A stretch of 64,000 nt of DNA from Permianibacter aggregans. Lineage in GTDB: Bacteria > Pseudomonadota > Gammaproteobacteria > Enterobacterales > Permianibacteraceae. Each line of letters starts with the position of its first letter. Position 1 is the first letter of the stretch. A program made the translations under genes and the position numbers. The notes under the pieces were generated by a model. That model searched no databases and was not told where the DNA came from. It saw only the letters and a list, made by a program, of their open reading frames with translations. The stretch spans positions 1,922,001-1,986,000 of the forward strand of contig NZ_CP037953.1 of NCBI RefSeq assembly GCF_009756665.1, given 5' to 3'. Positions 41,978 to 52,727 of this stretch are shown in pieces.

Positions 41978-44155
41978 TTAGAATGTCATCTGCCACTGCA
42001 GCTTGGCATAGCGACCCGGTTGTGACAGCAGCGGGATCATCGGATGGCCCGCTTCAAAGATTGATACATCATTCCACTGCCACCAGGTTTTGTCGGCCAG
42101 ATTGTAGATACCGATACCGAGTTGCATCTCGTCCGTTGGTTGCCATTGCCAAAGCAGATCGAATACCGCATAACCGGCGGGGACAAATTTTTCATGGCGA
42201 CTTTGGTCGACATCGGTTTGTTTTTCGGCAAAACGACTAATCAGACTTAACTGCCAATCGGATTTTTGCCATTGCAAACCAAGGTGACCATTGAATGGTG
42301 GCACCGAGTTCAATGGCTCGCCGGTTTGTTCGTTTTCACCTTTGCCGTAGAACAATGCCGCCTGACTCAGCAGCTCACCCCAATCGCCACTGGTCCATTG
42401 CCATTGCGCCTCCAGCTCGGCACCTTCGATGGTGGCCGAACGAACATTCTGTGATTGAAACAAGGTATCGCCGCTGCCTGGATCAAGGCCAAGATTGACT
42501 CGACTTTCGATGAAGTCATCGAAACGAGTTTGAAACAGCGCAAACGCCCATTCCACTTGCTCAGCGCGACCACGCCAGCCAAACTCAATGGTGCGCGAGC
42601 TTTCCGGTTTCAGATCCGGATTTGGGATCGCGCGAATGCGAAATGCTGGCAGATATAAACCGATATTGGCGTCTTCAAAAGGTGGTGAACGAAAGCCTTC
42701 GGCGTATTGCAGATAAAGCGTTTGCATAGCGCTCAAATAATGCAACAAGGCCAACTTGCCGGTGTGTGCGGAAGTGTCAATGTCAGTAACGTCGGTCAGC
42801 GGGTTGTCTTCCCGCCACAATGCATCGACCTGCGGACTCAGTTCGTAATGCTCGTAACGCCAGCCGGGGATCAACTCCCAGTTGGATGACAAGCGGATTT
42901 CGTCATGGGCATAAACCGCCCGTTCGTGAATGTCGCTAAGCGGAAAGTCACGCACCGGCATCCGTTCACCGAGAATCGTGGTAGTGCTGACGCCGGTTAA
43001 CAAGTTGGTTTGCAGGCCATCACGCTGCTCACGGATTTCCGTTTCACTGAATGACGCACCGACACCAATTCGATGCTCAACGCCGAATGCCGACAGCGCC
43101 CGACTGAAATGGCTGTCCACGCCGGTATGGTCAAACTGGTAGGCAAAGTTTCGTTCAATGCGGGTTTGACTGCTGGCCGTTTGCCGCCGCTCGTCGCTGT
43201 ACTGATTGCTATCCTGCTGCTGCTGAAAAACATTGATGTCGATATCCCAATCGCTACCGTCATGACGCCAGTGCACCAGCAAGCGTTGACGCGCACTATC
43301 ATCGTCGCCAAACAAGGCGGTCGTGCTGGCGAAACGGGCATAACCCAGCAGCGAACGATTATCGGATTCAACGCGGTTATCGCTTTGCTCTGCAATCACG
43401 CGCAACGCATCATCGACACCTATTTGCCATTGCCAATGCAGCAACAGACTCTGCCGCTGTTGTTCGCGGCCATCATCGATGGCGGTGACGGCACTGTGAC
43501 CAAATGCTTGTGAATCTCGCCTTGCGCCGGCCAGTAGCAATTGCTGTTGTTCATTGCCGAGAGCACCGGCAATCATCAGGCTGCGACCATCATCGCGACC
43601 ATCGTAACTCGTACGCAGCAGCACACTGCCGGTTGTTTGCCGCAACAAATCGTCCGGCCTCAAGGTTTGCATGCTGACAACGCCGCCGACAGCATCACTG
43701 CCGTACAGCGTTGAGGCGGGACCGCGCAGAATTTCCACCCGATTCAACAAGCCCAGTTCGAGCACATCGCGGCCGGCATTGGCGTAATTACCAACATCGA
43801 ATTGATCGGCCAATGGCACGCCATCGAGCAACATTGCCACCCGGTTTTCACCAATGCCACGCACCGATAAGCCGGTGGCGCCAAACCGCGTTCCAGCTTG
43901 ATCAATTTGCACACCGGGTTGGTAGCGCACCAGATCTTCAAACGTCGAGACCATCTGCTCGCGGAGTTCTTCGCTGCTGATCACAGCAACACCGGCGGCG
44001 ACATCACTGACTGGTCGCTCACTACGCGTGGCGACCACAACGATGCGCTCCGGTTTGATTTCCGGCGCGTCATCGGCCTGGGCGATTCCGTATCGGCTGA
44101 ATAAGCCGGCGATAATCAGATAAGGCGCATACGACAAGACATTTCTCACGGGCAA
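41978..44155 (-). CDS. TonB-dependent receptor, hemoglobin/heme type
   Basis: A 725-residue outer-membrane receptor with an N-terminal signal segment, a plug domain (about 45-160: RIVVVATRSERPVSDV, VRGIGENRVAMLLDGVPL, ILRGPASTLYGSDAVGGVV) and a beta-barrel ending LQWQMTF. In the barrel, GFRSPPFEDANIGL followed by NPDLKPESS corresponds to the FRAP and NPNL motifs that mark hemoglobin/heme receptors. Heme import is the likely role. It is divergent from the heme-enzyme gene nirS, which gives a plausible but unproven link. I found no clear Fur box or cobalamin riboswitch upstream. Confidence 0.87.
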   Translation of the reverse strand: MPVRNVLSYAPYLIIAGLFSRYGIAQADDAPEIKPERIVVVATRSERPVSDVAAGVAVISSEELREQMVSTFEDLVRYQPGVQIDQAGTRFGATGLSVRGIGENRVAMLLDGVPLADQFDVGNYANAGRDVLELGLLNRVEILRGPASTLYGSDAVGGVVSMQTLRPDDLLRQTTGSVLLRTSYDGRDDGRSLMIAGALGNEQQQLLLAGARRDSQAFGHSAVTAIDDGREQQRQSLLLHWQWQIGVDDALRVIAEQSDNRVESDNRSLLGYARFASTTALFGDDDSARQRLLVHWRHDGSDWDIDINVFQQQQDSNQYSDERRQTASSQTRIERNFAYQFDHTGVDSHFSRALSAFGVEHRIGVGASFSETEIREQRDGLQTNLLTGVSTTTILGERMPVRDFPLSDIHERAVYAHDEIRLSSNWELIPGWRYEHYELSPQVDALWREDNPLTDVTDIDTSAHTGKLALLHYLSAMQTLYLQYAEGFRSPPFEDANIGLYLPAFRIRAIPNPDLKPESSRTIEFGWRGRAEQVEWAFALFQTRFDDFIESRVNLGLDPGSGDTLFQSQNVRSATIEGAELEAQWQWTSGDWGELLSQAALFYGKGENEQTGEPLNSVPPFNGHLGLQWQKSDWQLSLISRFAEKQTDVDQSRHEKFVPAGYAVFDLLWQWQPTDEMQLGIGIYNLADKTWWQWNDVSIFEAGHPMIPLLSQPGRYAKLQWQMTF

Positions 44156-44293
44156 CTCCTCTGCGGCTATTGCTCTTCGCTATAAAACCGCTTTTTTTCA
44201 GCACCAGATCGCGGCGCATTTCAGACCCGATCAGCATGCGCAAAAAAACCATTTGATTTATTGATTCTGCGTAAGGTTTGTCATGGTTAGAAA

Positions 44294-44307
44294 TTGACCA
44301 ACATCAA
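44294..44307 (+). promoter_or_regulatory. FNR/DNR-type box upstream of nirS
   Basis: TTGACCAACATCAA matches the TTGAT-N4-ATCAA consensus at nine of ten defined positions. A -10-like TAGGCT at 44329-44334 starts about 28 bp from the box centre, the geometry of FNR class II promoters. It should switch nirS on under oxygen limitation (and nitric oxide if a DNR-type regulator is used). Confidence 0.8.
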
Positions 44308-44390
44308 TATCTTCTATCGCGATCGGACTAGGCTGAACCCCATCGATAAGTGGCATCTTTGATGAATCTTTAATAACGAATGGGGAGTGA

Positions 44391-46508
<2,118 letters not shown>

Positions 46509-46529
46509 TGTATCGTTCGCTAGCAAACC

Positions 46530-46560
46530 AACGCCCGGCACCAAGCCGGGCGTTCTTCTT
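46530..46560 (+). terminator. Terminator after nirS
   Basis: A perfect 10-bp stem (AACGCCCGGC at 46530-46539 and its complement at 46545-46554) with a 5-base loop and a pyrimidine-rich TT-containing tail, 22 bp after the nirS stop. Confidence 0.85.
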
Positions 46561-46613
46561 CCTGCTCAATCCTTTATCGATCAATCGATGACGCGCTTGG
46601 ACTTTTCACTTTC

Positions 46614-46627
46614 CTGATCTATATCAA
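46614..46627 (+). promoter_or_regulatory. Second FNR-like box
   Basis: CTGATCTATATCAA matches TTGAT-N4-ATCAA with one mismatch. A -10-like TAGCGT at 46650-46655 starts about 29 bp from the centre, the same class II spacing as at nirS. The promoter would serve the DUF6544 gene. Confidence 0.65.
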
Positions 46628-46640
46628 GTTAATCCACACC

Positions 46641-46659
46641 GTTCACGCCTAGCGTGAAC
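46641..46659. promoter_or_regulatory. Perfect palindrome over the -10 region, candidate operator
   Basis: GTTCACGCCTAGCGTGAAC has 8-bp perfect arms around a CTA centre and covers the presumed -10 of the FNR-like promoter. It is well placed for a repressor. I do not recognise the cognate protein. Confidence 0.5.
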
Positions 46660-46705
46660 ACTCTGCTGCACTTCGCACCCCGAATAAGGATTTTGGAGCC
46701 GCTCC

Positions 46706-47542
46706 ATGGCTTACTTCATCACTGCCAGCTTGCTTGCCATCGTTGCGCTATTGCTATTGGCGTTGATGGTGTTGCGGCTGTACGACACCTGGCAAGATCA
46801 ACGTGAATGGCGAAGGCTTCAACATCAGCAAGCGATCGACCCAGCGCGCTTCGATCCACAGCGGCTGAGTAATCAAGCCGAGCCGGTGCAACGCTTTTTT
46901 CGTTTTGCCATTGCCCCCGGTACGCCACTGTTCACCGTTGCCGAAATCAATATGGTCGGTGAATTCAGCTTGGGCAGCAAAGAACGACCCGCTTACCGGC
47001 CAATGCGGGCCAAACAAATTCTCGCGGCGCCACACGGTTTTGTCTGGCGTTTACGATTGCCGGGCATTTCCGGTTCCGATTCGCAGCGCTGGACCCGCTT
47101 TCGACTGTTCGGCCTGATTCCGGTCGCCCATGTCGGTGGCAACGACAATCATCGTCGCTCAGCGTTTGGTCGTTACATCGCCGAGGCCTTGTTCTGGACG
47201 CCGGCGGCACTGCTGCCGAGCGACAACGTGACATGGCAGGCGATGACTCATCATCGCTGTCGAGTAACCGTACGTCACCAAGGACTTGAACAATCCATTG
47301 ATTTGCAGATTGACGATGAAGGCCGACCACAGGCAATCAAGTTCCAACGCTGGAGCAATGCCAACGATGACAAACAATTTCGTTTGCAGCCATTTGGTGG
47401 CTATTTGTCCGACTTTCGTTATGTGCAGGGATTCCAACTGCCGTTTAGAGTAGAGGCTGGCAACCAGTTTGATACCGAGCACTACTTTCCATTTTTCAAA
47501 GCAGAACTGACTTCAGTGCGATTTCCAGGGTTGTCGCCATAA
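46706..47542 (+). CDS. DUF6544 family protein
   Basis: A 278-residue protein with one N-terminal membrane helix (about 5-25) and a soluble domain. The layout EPVQRFFRFAIAPGTPLFTVAEINMVGEF, then the hydrophobic FVWRLRLPG block and YIAEALFWTPAALLPSDNVTWQAM, matches DUF6544 proteins as I know them. Their function is unknown. It stands downstream of an FNR-like box and palindrome and is followed 46 bp later by a polytopic membrane protein gene with its own good ribosome-binding site; the two may be co-transcribed. Confidence 0.72.
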   Translation: MAYFITASLLAIVALLLLALMVLRLYDTWQDQREWRRLQHQQAIDPARFDPQRLSNQAEPVQRFFRFAIAPGTPLFTVAEINMVGEFSLGSKERPAYRPMRAKQILAAPHGFVWRLRLPGISGSDSQRWTRFRLFGLIPVAHVGGNDNHRRSAFGRYIAEALFWTPAALLPSDNVTWQAMTHHRCRVTVRHQGLEQSIDLQIDDEGRPQAIKFQRWSNANDDKQFRLQPFGGYLSDFRYVQGFQLPFRVEAGNQFDTEHYFPFFKAELTSVRFPGLSP

Positions 47543-47588
47543 CCAGAACCCATTTTGCGATTGCACTCGAAATAAATAAGGAGCGGCT

Positions 47589-48269
47589 ATGAACACACCT
47601 GCCATCGCGACGGCGAGCAAAGTGGGAGCCATCTCCGCCCTGCTCTGTACGTTTCTCAGTGTGTTTTACGTTATCGCGCAGCTTGCCGAATGGGCCGGGT
47701 TGCTCGGTTCATCGGGCGGCCCTCATGGCAGCAGTACCACGCTCGGCATTGCCCTGCTGCTGACACCCTCTCTGTTGCTTGCTTTGGCCTTCGTAGCGTT
47801 GATGGTCGGCGTCCATCACGCAACCGATCCGGCGAGAAAAATCTACAGTCACATGGCCCTGAGTTTCGCGATTATTTATGCAACGCTGGTCAGTATCGTC
47901 TATTACGTACAATTGAGCTTTGTGCTGCCACGGCTTAACGCCGGTAACACCGAAGGCATCAGCTTGCTGCTTTTCACCCCGTTTGATTCGTTTCTGTACG
48001 CGATTGACGTCTATGGCTACGGCTTGATGAGTCTTTCACTGTTGCTTGCCACATGGTCGTTCCCGCCAATACGTTCGTTGCTGGCTATTCGCCTGGTCTG
48101 TGTTGCGAATGGTATGTTGATTCCGTTTTTAGTCTTGCAGATGTACTGGCCAGTCCTGATCTGGGGCGGCAGCTTGTGGGCAATTACATTTCCACTCGCA
48201 ATGGTATTGCTCGCAAAACACTTTCGCGACTTGGGCCAAAACCGAGCAATATTGACTGCGAGCCAGTGA
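47589..48269 (+). CDS. Polytopic membrane protein, hypothetical
   Basis: A 226-residue protein with about six membrane helices and no recognised family. AAGGAG precedes the ATG by seven bases. It is 46 bp downstream of the DUF6544 gene and may be part of the same oxygen-responsive transcript, which is inference from position only. Confidence 0.68.
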   Translation: MNTPAIATASKVGAISALLCTFLSVFYVIAQLAEWAGLLGSSGGPHGSSTTLGIALLLTPSLLLALAFVALMVGVHHATDPARKIYSHMALSFAIIYATLVSIVYYVQLSFVLPRLNAGNTEGISLLLFTPFDSFLYAIDVYGYGLMSLSLLLATWSFPPIRSLLAIRLVCVANGMLIPFLVLQMYWPVLIWGGSLWAITFPLAMVLLAKHFRDLGQNRAILTASQ

Positions 48270-48427
48270 CGCATTGGCTGGTTCCGAGCAAATCCTTGAG
48301 GTGCAGCCGTTACGAGTAAAGGCTGGTAACGACAACGAGAAATGTGTCACGCGCTGATCATTGATCGACAGCCATCGTTTCGGTTATTAAACTGCTGAGT
48401 GGTTTGGCAGCAACAAGGAATGCTTTT

Positions 48428-49018
48428 ATGCCCTATCCGGTTCAATGCGCCTGCGGCACGGTCAAAGCCGAACTGGAAACCACAGGCCACGAAATCCATT
48501 GTGTCTGTTATTGCAAGGATTGTCAGGCGTTTGCCCATTTTTTGCGAAAGCCAGAAACGATACTTGATGCCTCTGGCGGCACGGAAGTCATTCAAACGTC
48601 ATCGGCGAATTTGCGCTTCACCGATGGCTTGCTTCATGTTGCCTGTATGCGTTTATCAGCAAACGGCATGCTGCGCTGGTACGCCAACTGCTGCCACACA
48701 CCGATTGGCAATACGATGGCCAATAGCAAAATCGCGTTTGTTGGATTGTTTCGTCAAGTACTTGCGACCAGTGGAGATCGTTTGGATGAAACATTCGGCG
48801 ATGTGAGTTGCCGTTGCAACGGCCAAAGCGCCATTGGTGAACCGAAACCGAAAGATCACGGAATACTGAAAGCACTTGTGCGCCTTGGCAGCATGATACT
48901 GAAAAACCGCATCAATGGCCGTTATCGTCAATCACCATTTTTTCATAACGGCATGCCCGTCGCCGAACCGTTGATACTAAGCAACGCGCAACGACAAGCC
49001 TTGACCAAACTGGATTGA
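48428..49018 (+). CDS. DUF6151 family protein (GFA-like zinc protein)
   Basis: A 196-residue protein with a Cys-rich N-terminal half: CACGTVKAEL, HCVCYCKDCQAFAHFLR and ANCCHTPIGNT. This pattern fits DUF6151, a relative of glutathione-dependent formaldehyde-activating (GFA) enzymes whose cysteines bind zinc. A catalytic function is not established. ATG 48428 follows AAGGAATG and is preferred to an upstream in-frame start at 48404. It is monocistronic by spacing. It may be functionally related to the frmAB genes 13 kb downstream, but only the GFA-like resemblance supports that. Confidence 0.72.
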   Translation: MPYPVQCACGTVKAELETTGHEIHCVCYCKDCQAFAHFLRKPETILDASGGTEVIQTSSANLRFTDGLLHVACMRLSANGMLRWYANCCHTPIGNTMANSKIAFVGLFRQVLATSGDRLDETFGDVSCRCNGQSAIGEPKPKDHGILKALVRLGSMILKNRINGRYRQSPFFHNGMPVAEPLILSNAQRQALTKLD

Positions 49019-49279
49019 AACGAAACCTCAGCAATAAGCCCACCACTATCGCAATTGCCGCCATCGTGGACGCCGTGCATTTTACAAACGTCTGTACAAG
49101 GGCGGTGACAGCCGTCACCGCTAGTCGATATTTCACACGCGACTACGTTTCCCACCCGCAGGTTTTCACGGCAGCATCTGCTTTATCGCATTCTTGACTG
49201 GCGCTCTAATGACGCCGCTCCCCGTGCGAAGGATCGCAGTGCACAGGAGCTTTCTTCTACGTTTGAAAAGGACATCACC

Positions 49280-50590
49280 ATGAACCATTCTCATTGGCTC
49301 GCCAGCCTGGCGCTCGCCATTTCTTCCTCATTCCTGACATCAGCCAACGCCGCCGACATGCAAACCAGCAGTGAAGCACAAATGCCGGAAACCACGGTGT
49401 TTTCACCGGCACTGCGGTTTGAAGGCAAAGTCGTGGATCGCATGCCGGATGGCAAAGCGATTCGTGAGTACGCGATCATGCGCGGCCGCAAATTTGTTTG
49501 GGAAGGTCGCATCGACAATCGTGTCGCGGCACCGGAAACGGTTGATCGGATTGACAATGCCTCGTTTGATGATCGCTATCTGACCCGCGAACAACTGGCA
49601 GAGAATCTGCGCGGTCTGGCACTGTTTAATGGCCATCAATTTCGCGAAGCGACACCGGCATTTGATTTGGCCGATCAGGTAATGCGCCTGCATGAAATGG
49701 AACGCAGCGGTGCATTGCAAAAATCACCGGCGGGTCGCAGCCCTTCACAAGGCAACGCGCGCTATAACCTGCTGCAGGAAGACAAGCTGAGCCTAGAATC
49801 GGGTTCTGCGATCGGTATCAATATCGTGCATGGCTCAGTTGATGACCGCGACGTTATGGCCAACACATCGTATCCATACCGCACCAACATCGTGTTCGAT
49901 AATGCCGGCTCGACTTCTGTCATCAATTCCTCGCAGGGTTCCGGTACATTGATTGGCCCGTCAACGGCAATGTCGGTTGCCCATGTATTTTGGGATGAAG
50001 GCGCCGATACGTGGGAATCGACGCATCGCTGGGCGTCTGGTTATGACAGTGCGGATGCCGACCCGAGTCCGTATGGAGAGTGGTATGGCTGCTACTGGGT
50101 TACTATTCCTACGGCGTACACCAATGGCAACGAATCTCGTCATGATTACGCAGTTCTGGATTTTGATGTCGGCTGCAATTCGTTTAGCAATGGTGTCAAT
50201 TCCGATGAACCCGGTGCAACGGTTGGTTGGTTAGGCGCTTACACCGCGTCGTCTGGCGATATTGAAAGTAAAACCGGCTACGTGCGCGGTTATCCGGGTA
50301 GCGGTAGTTGCGGCAACCCGTTGGTCAGCTGCGGCACGCGTATCTGGGGCGATGTGTCATGGTCAAGCGAAAACAACGCGACCTCGAACTTTATTGAACA
50401 TTATGCCGACACCAGCGGCGGTCAAAGCGGTTCTGGTTTTTATCACTACGCCGATCCGAGCTGCAGTGGCTGTGGTTATGGCGCTTATCTAGTTGGTATG
50501 CATCGCGCCGGTGCGACGAATTACAACCAGGCTCGTCGTTTCGATTCAACGGTGTATTCGTTTATGCTCGCTTATAGCAGCGACTATTAA
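49280..50590 (+). CDS. Secreted trypsin-like serine protease (S1/V8-like)
   Basis: A 436-residue exported protein with a signal peptide to about residue 25 (SANAAD), an N-terminal region of about 170 residues that is probably a propeptide, and a chymotrypsin-fold domain from about 180. The catalytic triad is His235 (MSVAHVF), Asp289 (SRHDYAVLDFD) and Ser383 (GGQSGSGFY). The spacing and GGQSGSG motif resemble V8/glutamyl-endopeptidase-like proteases. Several cysteines in the domain may form disulphides. It is transcribed alone and ends at a bidirectional hairpin terminator. Confidence 0.87.
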   Translation: MNHSHWLASLALAISSSFLTSANAADMQTSSEAQMPETTVFSPALRFEGKVVDRMPDGKAIREYAIMRGRKFVWEGRIDNRVAAPETVDRIDNASFDDRYLTREQLAENLRGLALFNGHQFREATPAFDLADQVMRLHEMERSGALQKSPAGRSPSQGNARYNLLQEDKLSLESGSAIGINIVHGSVDDRDVMANTSYPYRTNIVFDNAGSTSVINSSQGSGTLIGPSTAMSVAHVFWDEGADTWESTHRWASGYDSADADPSPYGEWYGCYWVTIPTAYTNGNESRHDYAVLDFDVGCNSFSNGVNSDEPGATVGWLGAYTASSGDIESKTGYVRGYPGSGSCGNPLVSCGTRIWGDVSWSSENNATSNFIEHYADTSGGQSGSGFYHYADPSCSGCGYGAYLVGMHRAGATNYNQARRFDSTVYSFMLAYSSDY

Positions 50591-50624
50591 TCGAACACCT
50601 GTCAGGCTGAGTACCGGAGCAAAA

Positions 50625-50653
50625 AAAAGGAGAGAACATGGTTCTCTCCTTTT
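50625..50653. terminator. Bidirectional hairpin terminator
   Basis: A perfect 13-bp stem (AAAAGGAGAGAAC at 50625-50637 and its complement at 50641-50653) with a 3-base loop. The flanking A and T runs let it work for both strands. It lies 34 bp after the serine protease stop. Confidence 0.88.
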
Positions 50654-50674
50654 GCATTGAAGTCAGAGATGATT

Positions 50675-50918
50675 TCACGCGGGAACGCGAACGCCCCCCG
50701 CCATCAACCCCCTGGCACGGCAACCCATGATCACCTTGCGTACAATCCATTGGCCGTTGACGTTTTCGATCTGCGCGCCAACGCGCAAGGTGCCAGAGGG
50801 ATGACCAAGGCGCACCGCTTTGTGTTCACCGCCATCAGCTGCTCTATTGACCAGCATGCCGGGAATGGCGGCAGCGGTGTCTGTCATGGCGTGGTACCGT
50901 TTGCCCATCGACAAGGAA
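50675..50918 (-). pseudogene. prpF: prpF 3'-end remnant (partial duplicate)
   Basis: The minus-strand frame reads LSMGKRYHAM, then AAAIPGMLVN, then HPSGTLRVGAQ, and ends GGVRVPA. It matches the last 85-90 residues of the intact PrpF at 52728-53912 residue for residue over most of its length. A gap of about nine residues removes the MGTAAVAIA segment. Nothing of the first 300 residues is present and no start signal is visible, so it is a non-functional fragment. Three genes lie between it and the intact copy. Confidence 0.85.
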
Positions 50919-51012
50919 CTTTTCTATCGGCCACCGGTCATGGTGATAACACTGTGCAGATATTCAGTGTTCACCCGCCTAATCCGTTACGCCGTTAACA
51001 GGGAAATTCATC

Positions 51013-51414
51013 ATGAAACTATTGATCAGTTCAGTTGTTTTGCTTTTTGCTGTCGACCAGGCCACGGCCAATTCCAACTGCGCAACACTGTCTACGGTCT
51101 TTGATGGCCCAAAAACAGACCGCGTCTATGCCGCCCGCATCGCCAGCATCAATGGCGAGAATGTGGTCATGGAAAAGCAGGAACACAAGCTTGCCCCCGG
51201 TCGCCATTCGGTGTTGATCTACCACACGGACAAATCATTGGTCGAGCACGCGCAGACCCGCGACAATTATCCAGCTCAGGAAATGATTATCGACGTCGTA
51301 CCCGGCAAGGTTTATCACCTGGGCGCCAAATTCAACTCCACCAAACGCTTCAAACCTGAGGAAAAATGGACTGCAGTGGTTTGGGATATCAAGGACCGCG
51401 AGTGTCAGATTTGA
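51013..51414 (+). CDS. Small secreted protein, hypothetical
   Basis: A 133-residue exported protein with a signal peptide to about residue 19 (ATANSN). The mature part is mixed beta in style (HSVLIYHTDKSL, MIIDVVPGKVYHLGAKF) with three cysteines, and ends in CQI. No family is recognised with confidence. AGGGA precedes the ATG. It is the only plus-strand gene between the prpF remnant and the intact prpF. Confidence 0.65.
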   Translation: MKLLISSVVLLFAVDQATANSNCATLSTVFDGPKTDRVYAARIASINGENVVMEKQEHKLAPGRHSVLIYHTDKSLVEHAQTRDNYPAQEMIIDVVPGKVYHLGAKFNSTKRFKPEEKWTAVVWDIKDRECQI

Positions 51415-51513
51415 CAAGCCATCCTATCGGCGTGCTTATCACGCATATGCTGGCGCTAATCAATGCAGGTTCCTTTAGCATCGATTAGCGCTTGGTCCAT
51501 AGCAAAAAATGCC

Positions 51514-52086
51514 CTAATTGCCATGGCCTCGTAACGGCAAAGATTTCGCATCCTCTCGCTTAATGCGACTGCCGGTAAACAACCGTTTCTTGTCGCGTAG
51601 TTTATCCAGATCTTTCTTGCTCAAATACTGATTACCATCCAACCGGTTACCGGTACTGAATACGCCGACCATTTTTGAGAACAGGGAGTTGCGCAGGTCT
51701 TTCTCGTGATCGGAAAGGGTCTGCTCCAGCGCTTCAATGAGTTGGCTTTTGCGGGCACTCTTGTAGACCTGATTGGAAAGATTTGCCAAAGCAGAAGCAA
51801 TAACAACGGCGGAGCGGTTTTTGGCGTTTTTCTGCAAAAAATCCGCATACTTGAACTGAGCCCGGTCATCACCAGCAGCGGCCAGGTTGCAGAACAGTTC
51901 GCTTGCCGATGCCAAATCTCCCTCGCGCTCCAAAAGGATGGCGTCCTGATAGATCAGATTGTCTCTCGCATCGTCGCAAGCAAATGCTGACTCCAACTCC
52001 CCCTCGAACTGCTCCATGTCCAGCTCATTGGCCATGCTCACAGTGGAAAAAACGAGTGCACAGAAAACGATGGTCCGATTCATCAT
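51514..52086 (-). CDS. Secreted helical protein, hypothetical
   Basis: A 190-residue protein with a signal peptide (cleavage near SMANE, residue 20) and an otherwise helical, charged sequence. One segment resembles a single Sel1/TPR-like hairpin (ASASELFCNLAAAGDDRAQFKYADFLQ), with two cysteines (ACDD, FCNL). No family is assigned. The start follows a GGAG site. It is 9 bp after the lipoprotein gene on the same strand, so the two are an operon. Confidence 0.65.
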   Translation of the reverse strand: MMNRTIVFCALVFSTVSMANELDMEQFEGELESAFACDDARDNLIYQDAILLEREGDLASASELFCNLAAAGDDRAQFKYADFLQKNAKNRSAVVIASALANLSNQVYKSARKSQLIEALEQTLSDHEKDLRNSLFSKMVGVFSTGNRLDGNQYLSKKDLDKLRDKKRLFTGSRIKREDAKSLPLRGHGN

Positions 52087-52095
52087 CGCATGCTC

Positions 52096-52584
52096 CTATC
52101 CTTGGCAGTCCTCAGCGAAATACTGGCTACAGAGTTGTGCGTAATCCTTTCGCAGCAACTGAATGAAGTCCCTGTGCTTGGCGACTAACGAGGTGACAGG
52201 GTTCCGAACAACGAAGTGTCCGGGGTAGTTCAGTTCGCCCTGTTCGACAAAAAAGCAGAACCCGTCATCACTGTAAGTAATTTGCAGGTCGTAGACATTG
52301 AAGCGTTCAATGCAGTATCGGCCCTCCGGCACCTTATACATTTTCAATGTCCTGCCGATCGGTATGTGCGATATCTGAATATTCGGCAATCCTTTGCTGG
52401 TGCCATTGATATGCATAGTGTGTAATGAATCCAGTGAATCCATTACCAGCGCCAGATATCCCTCGTTTCCTTTCAGCGACCGTTCCTTTTGCTCTTTCAG
52501 TTCTTTTGTTGCGCAGCCGCATAATAAGGTGAGCGTCAACATTACCAACGCGTTCGTTGTCATCCGTAGTAACCGGTTGCTCAT
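52096..52584 (-). CDS. Lipoprotein, hypothetical
   Basis: A 162-residue lipoprotein with lipobox LLCGC (Cys near residue 24). The mature sequence is beta-rich with a YCIERFNVYDLQITYSDDGFCFF block and two further cysteines near the C-terminus (LCSQYFAEDCQG). The start at 52584 has GGAGGGG seven bases upstream. It is translated with the secreted helical protein gene downstream. Function unknown. Confidence 0.7.
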   Translation of the reverse strand: MSNRLLRMTTNALVMLTLTLLCGCATKELKEQKERSLKGNEGYLALVMDSLDSLHTMHINGTSKGLPNIQISHIPIGRTLKMYKVPEGRYCIERFNVYDLQITYSDDGFCFFVEQGELNYPGHFVVRNPVTSLVAKHRDFIQLLRKDYAQLCSQYFAEDCQG

Positions 52585-52727
52585 GATCCCCCTCCATTTT
52601 ATTTTCTGATGGCTTTTCCTTTCTGACTTCGGCAATCCGTCCCCAAAACGGTTGCCGAATTTTTCGACATTATTGCCATACAGCAGGGCAGCATTTCAAC
52701 TGCAGTGGACGAATTCCCCTGCTCCAC

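Larger units (their letters stand above)
50591..51012. other. Intergenic region holding a terminator and a prpF remnant
   Basis: A 422-bp gap. It contains the protease terminator (50625-50653), a decayed copy of the 3' end of prpF on the minus strand (50675-50918), and about 95 bp of promoter DNA for the small secreted protein gene at 51013. Confidence 0.7.
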
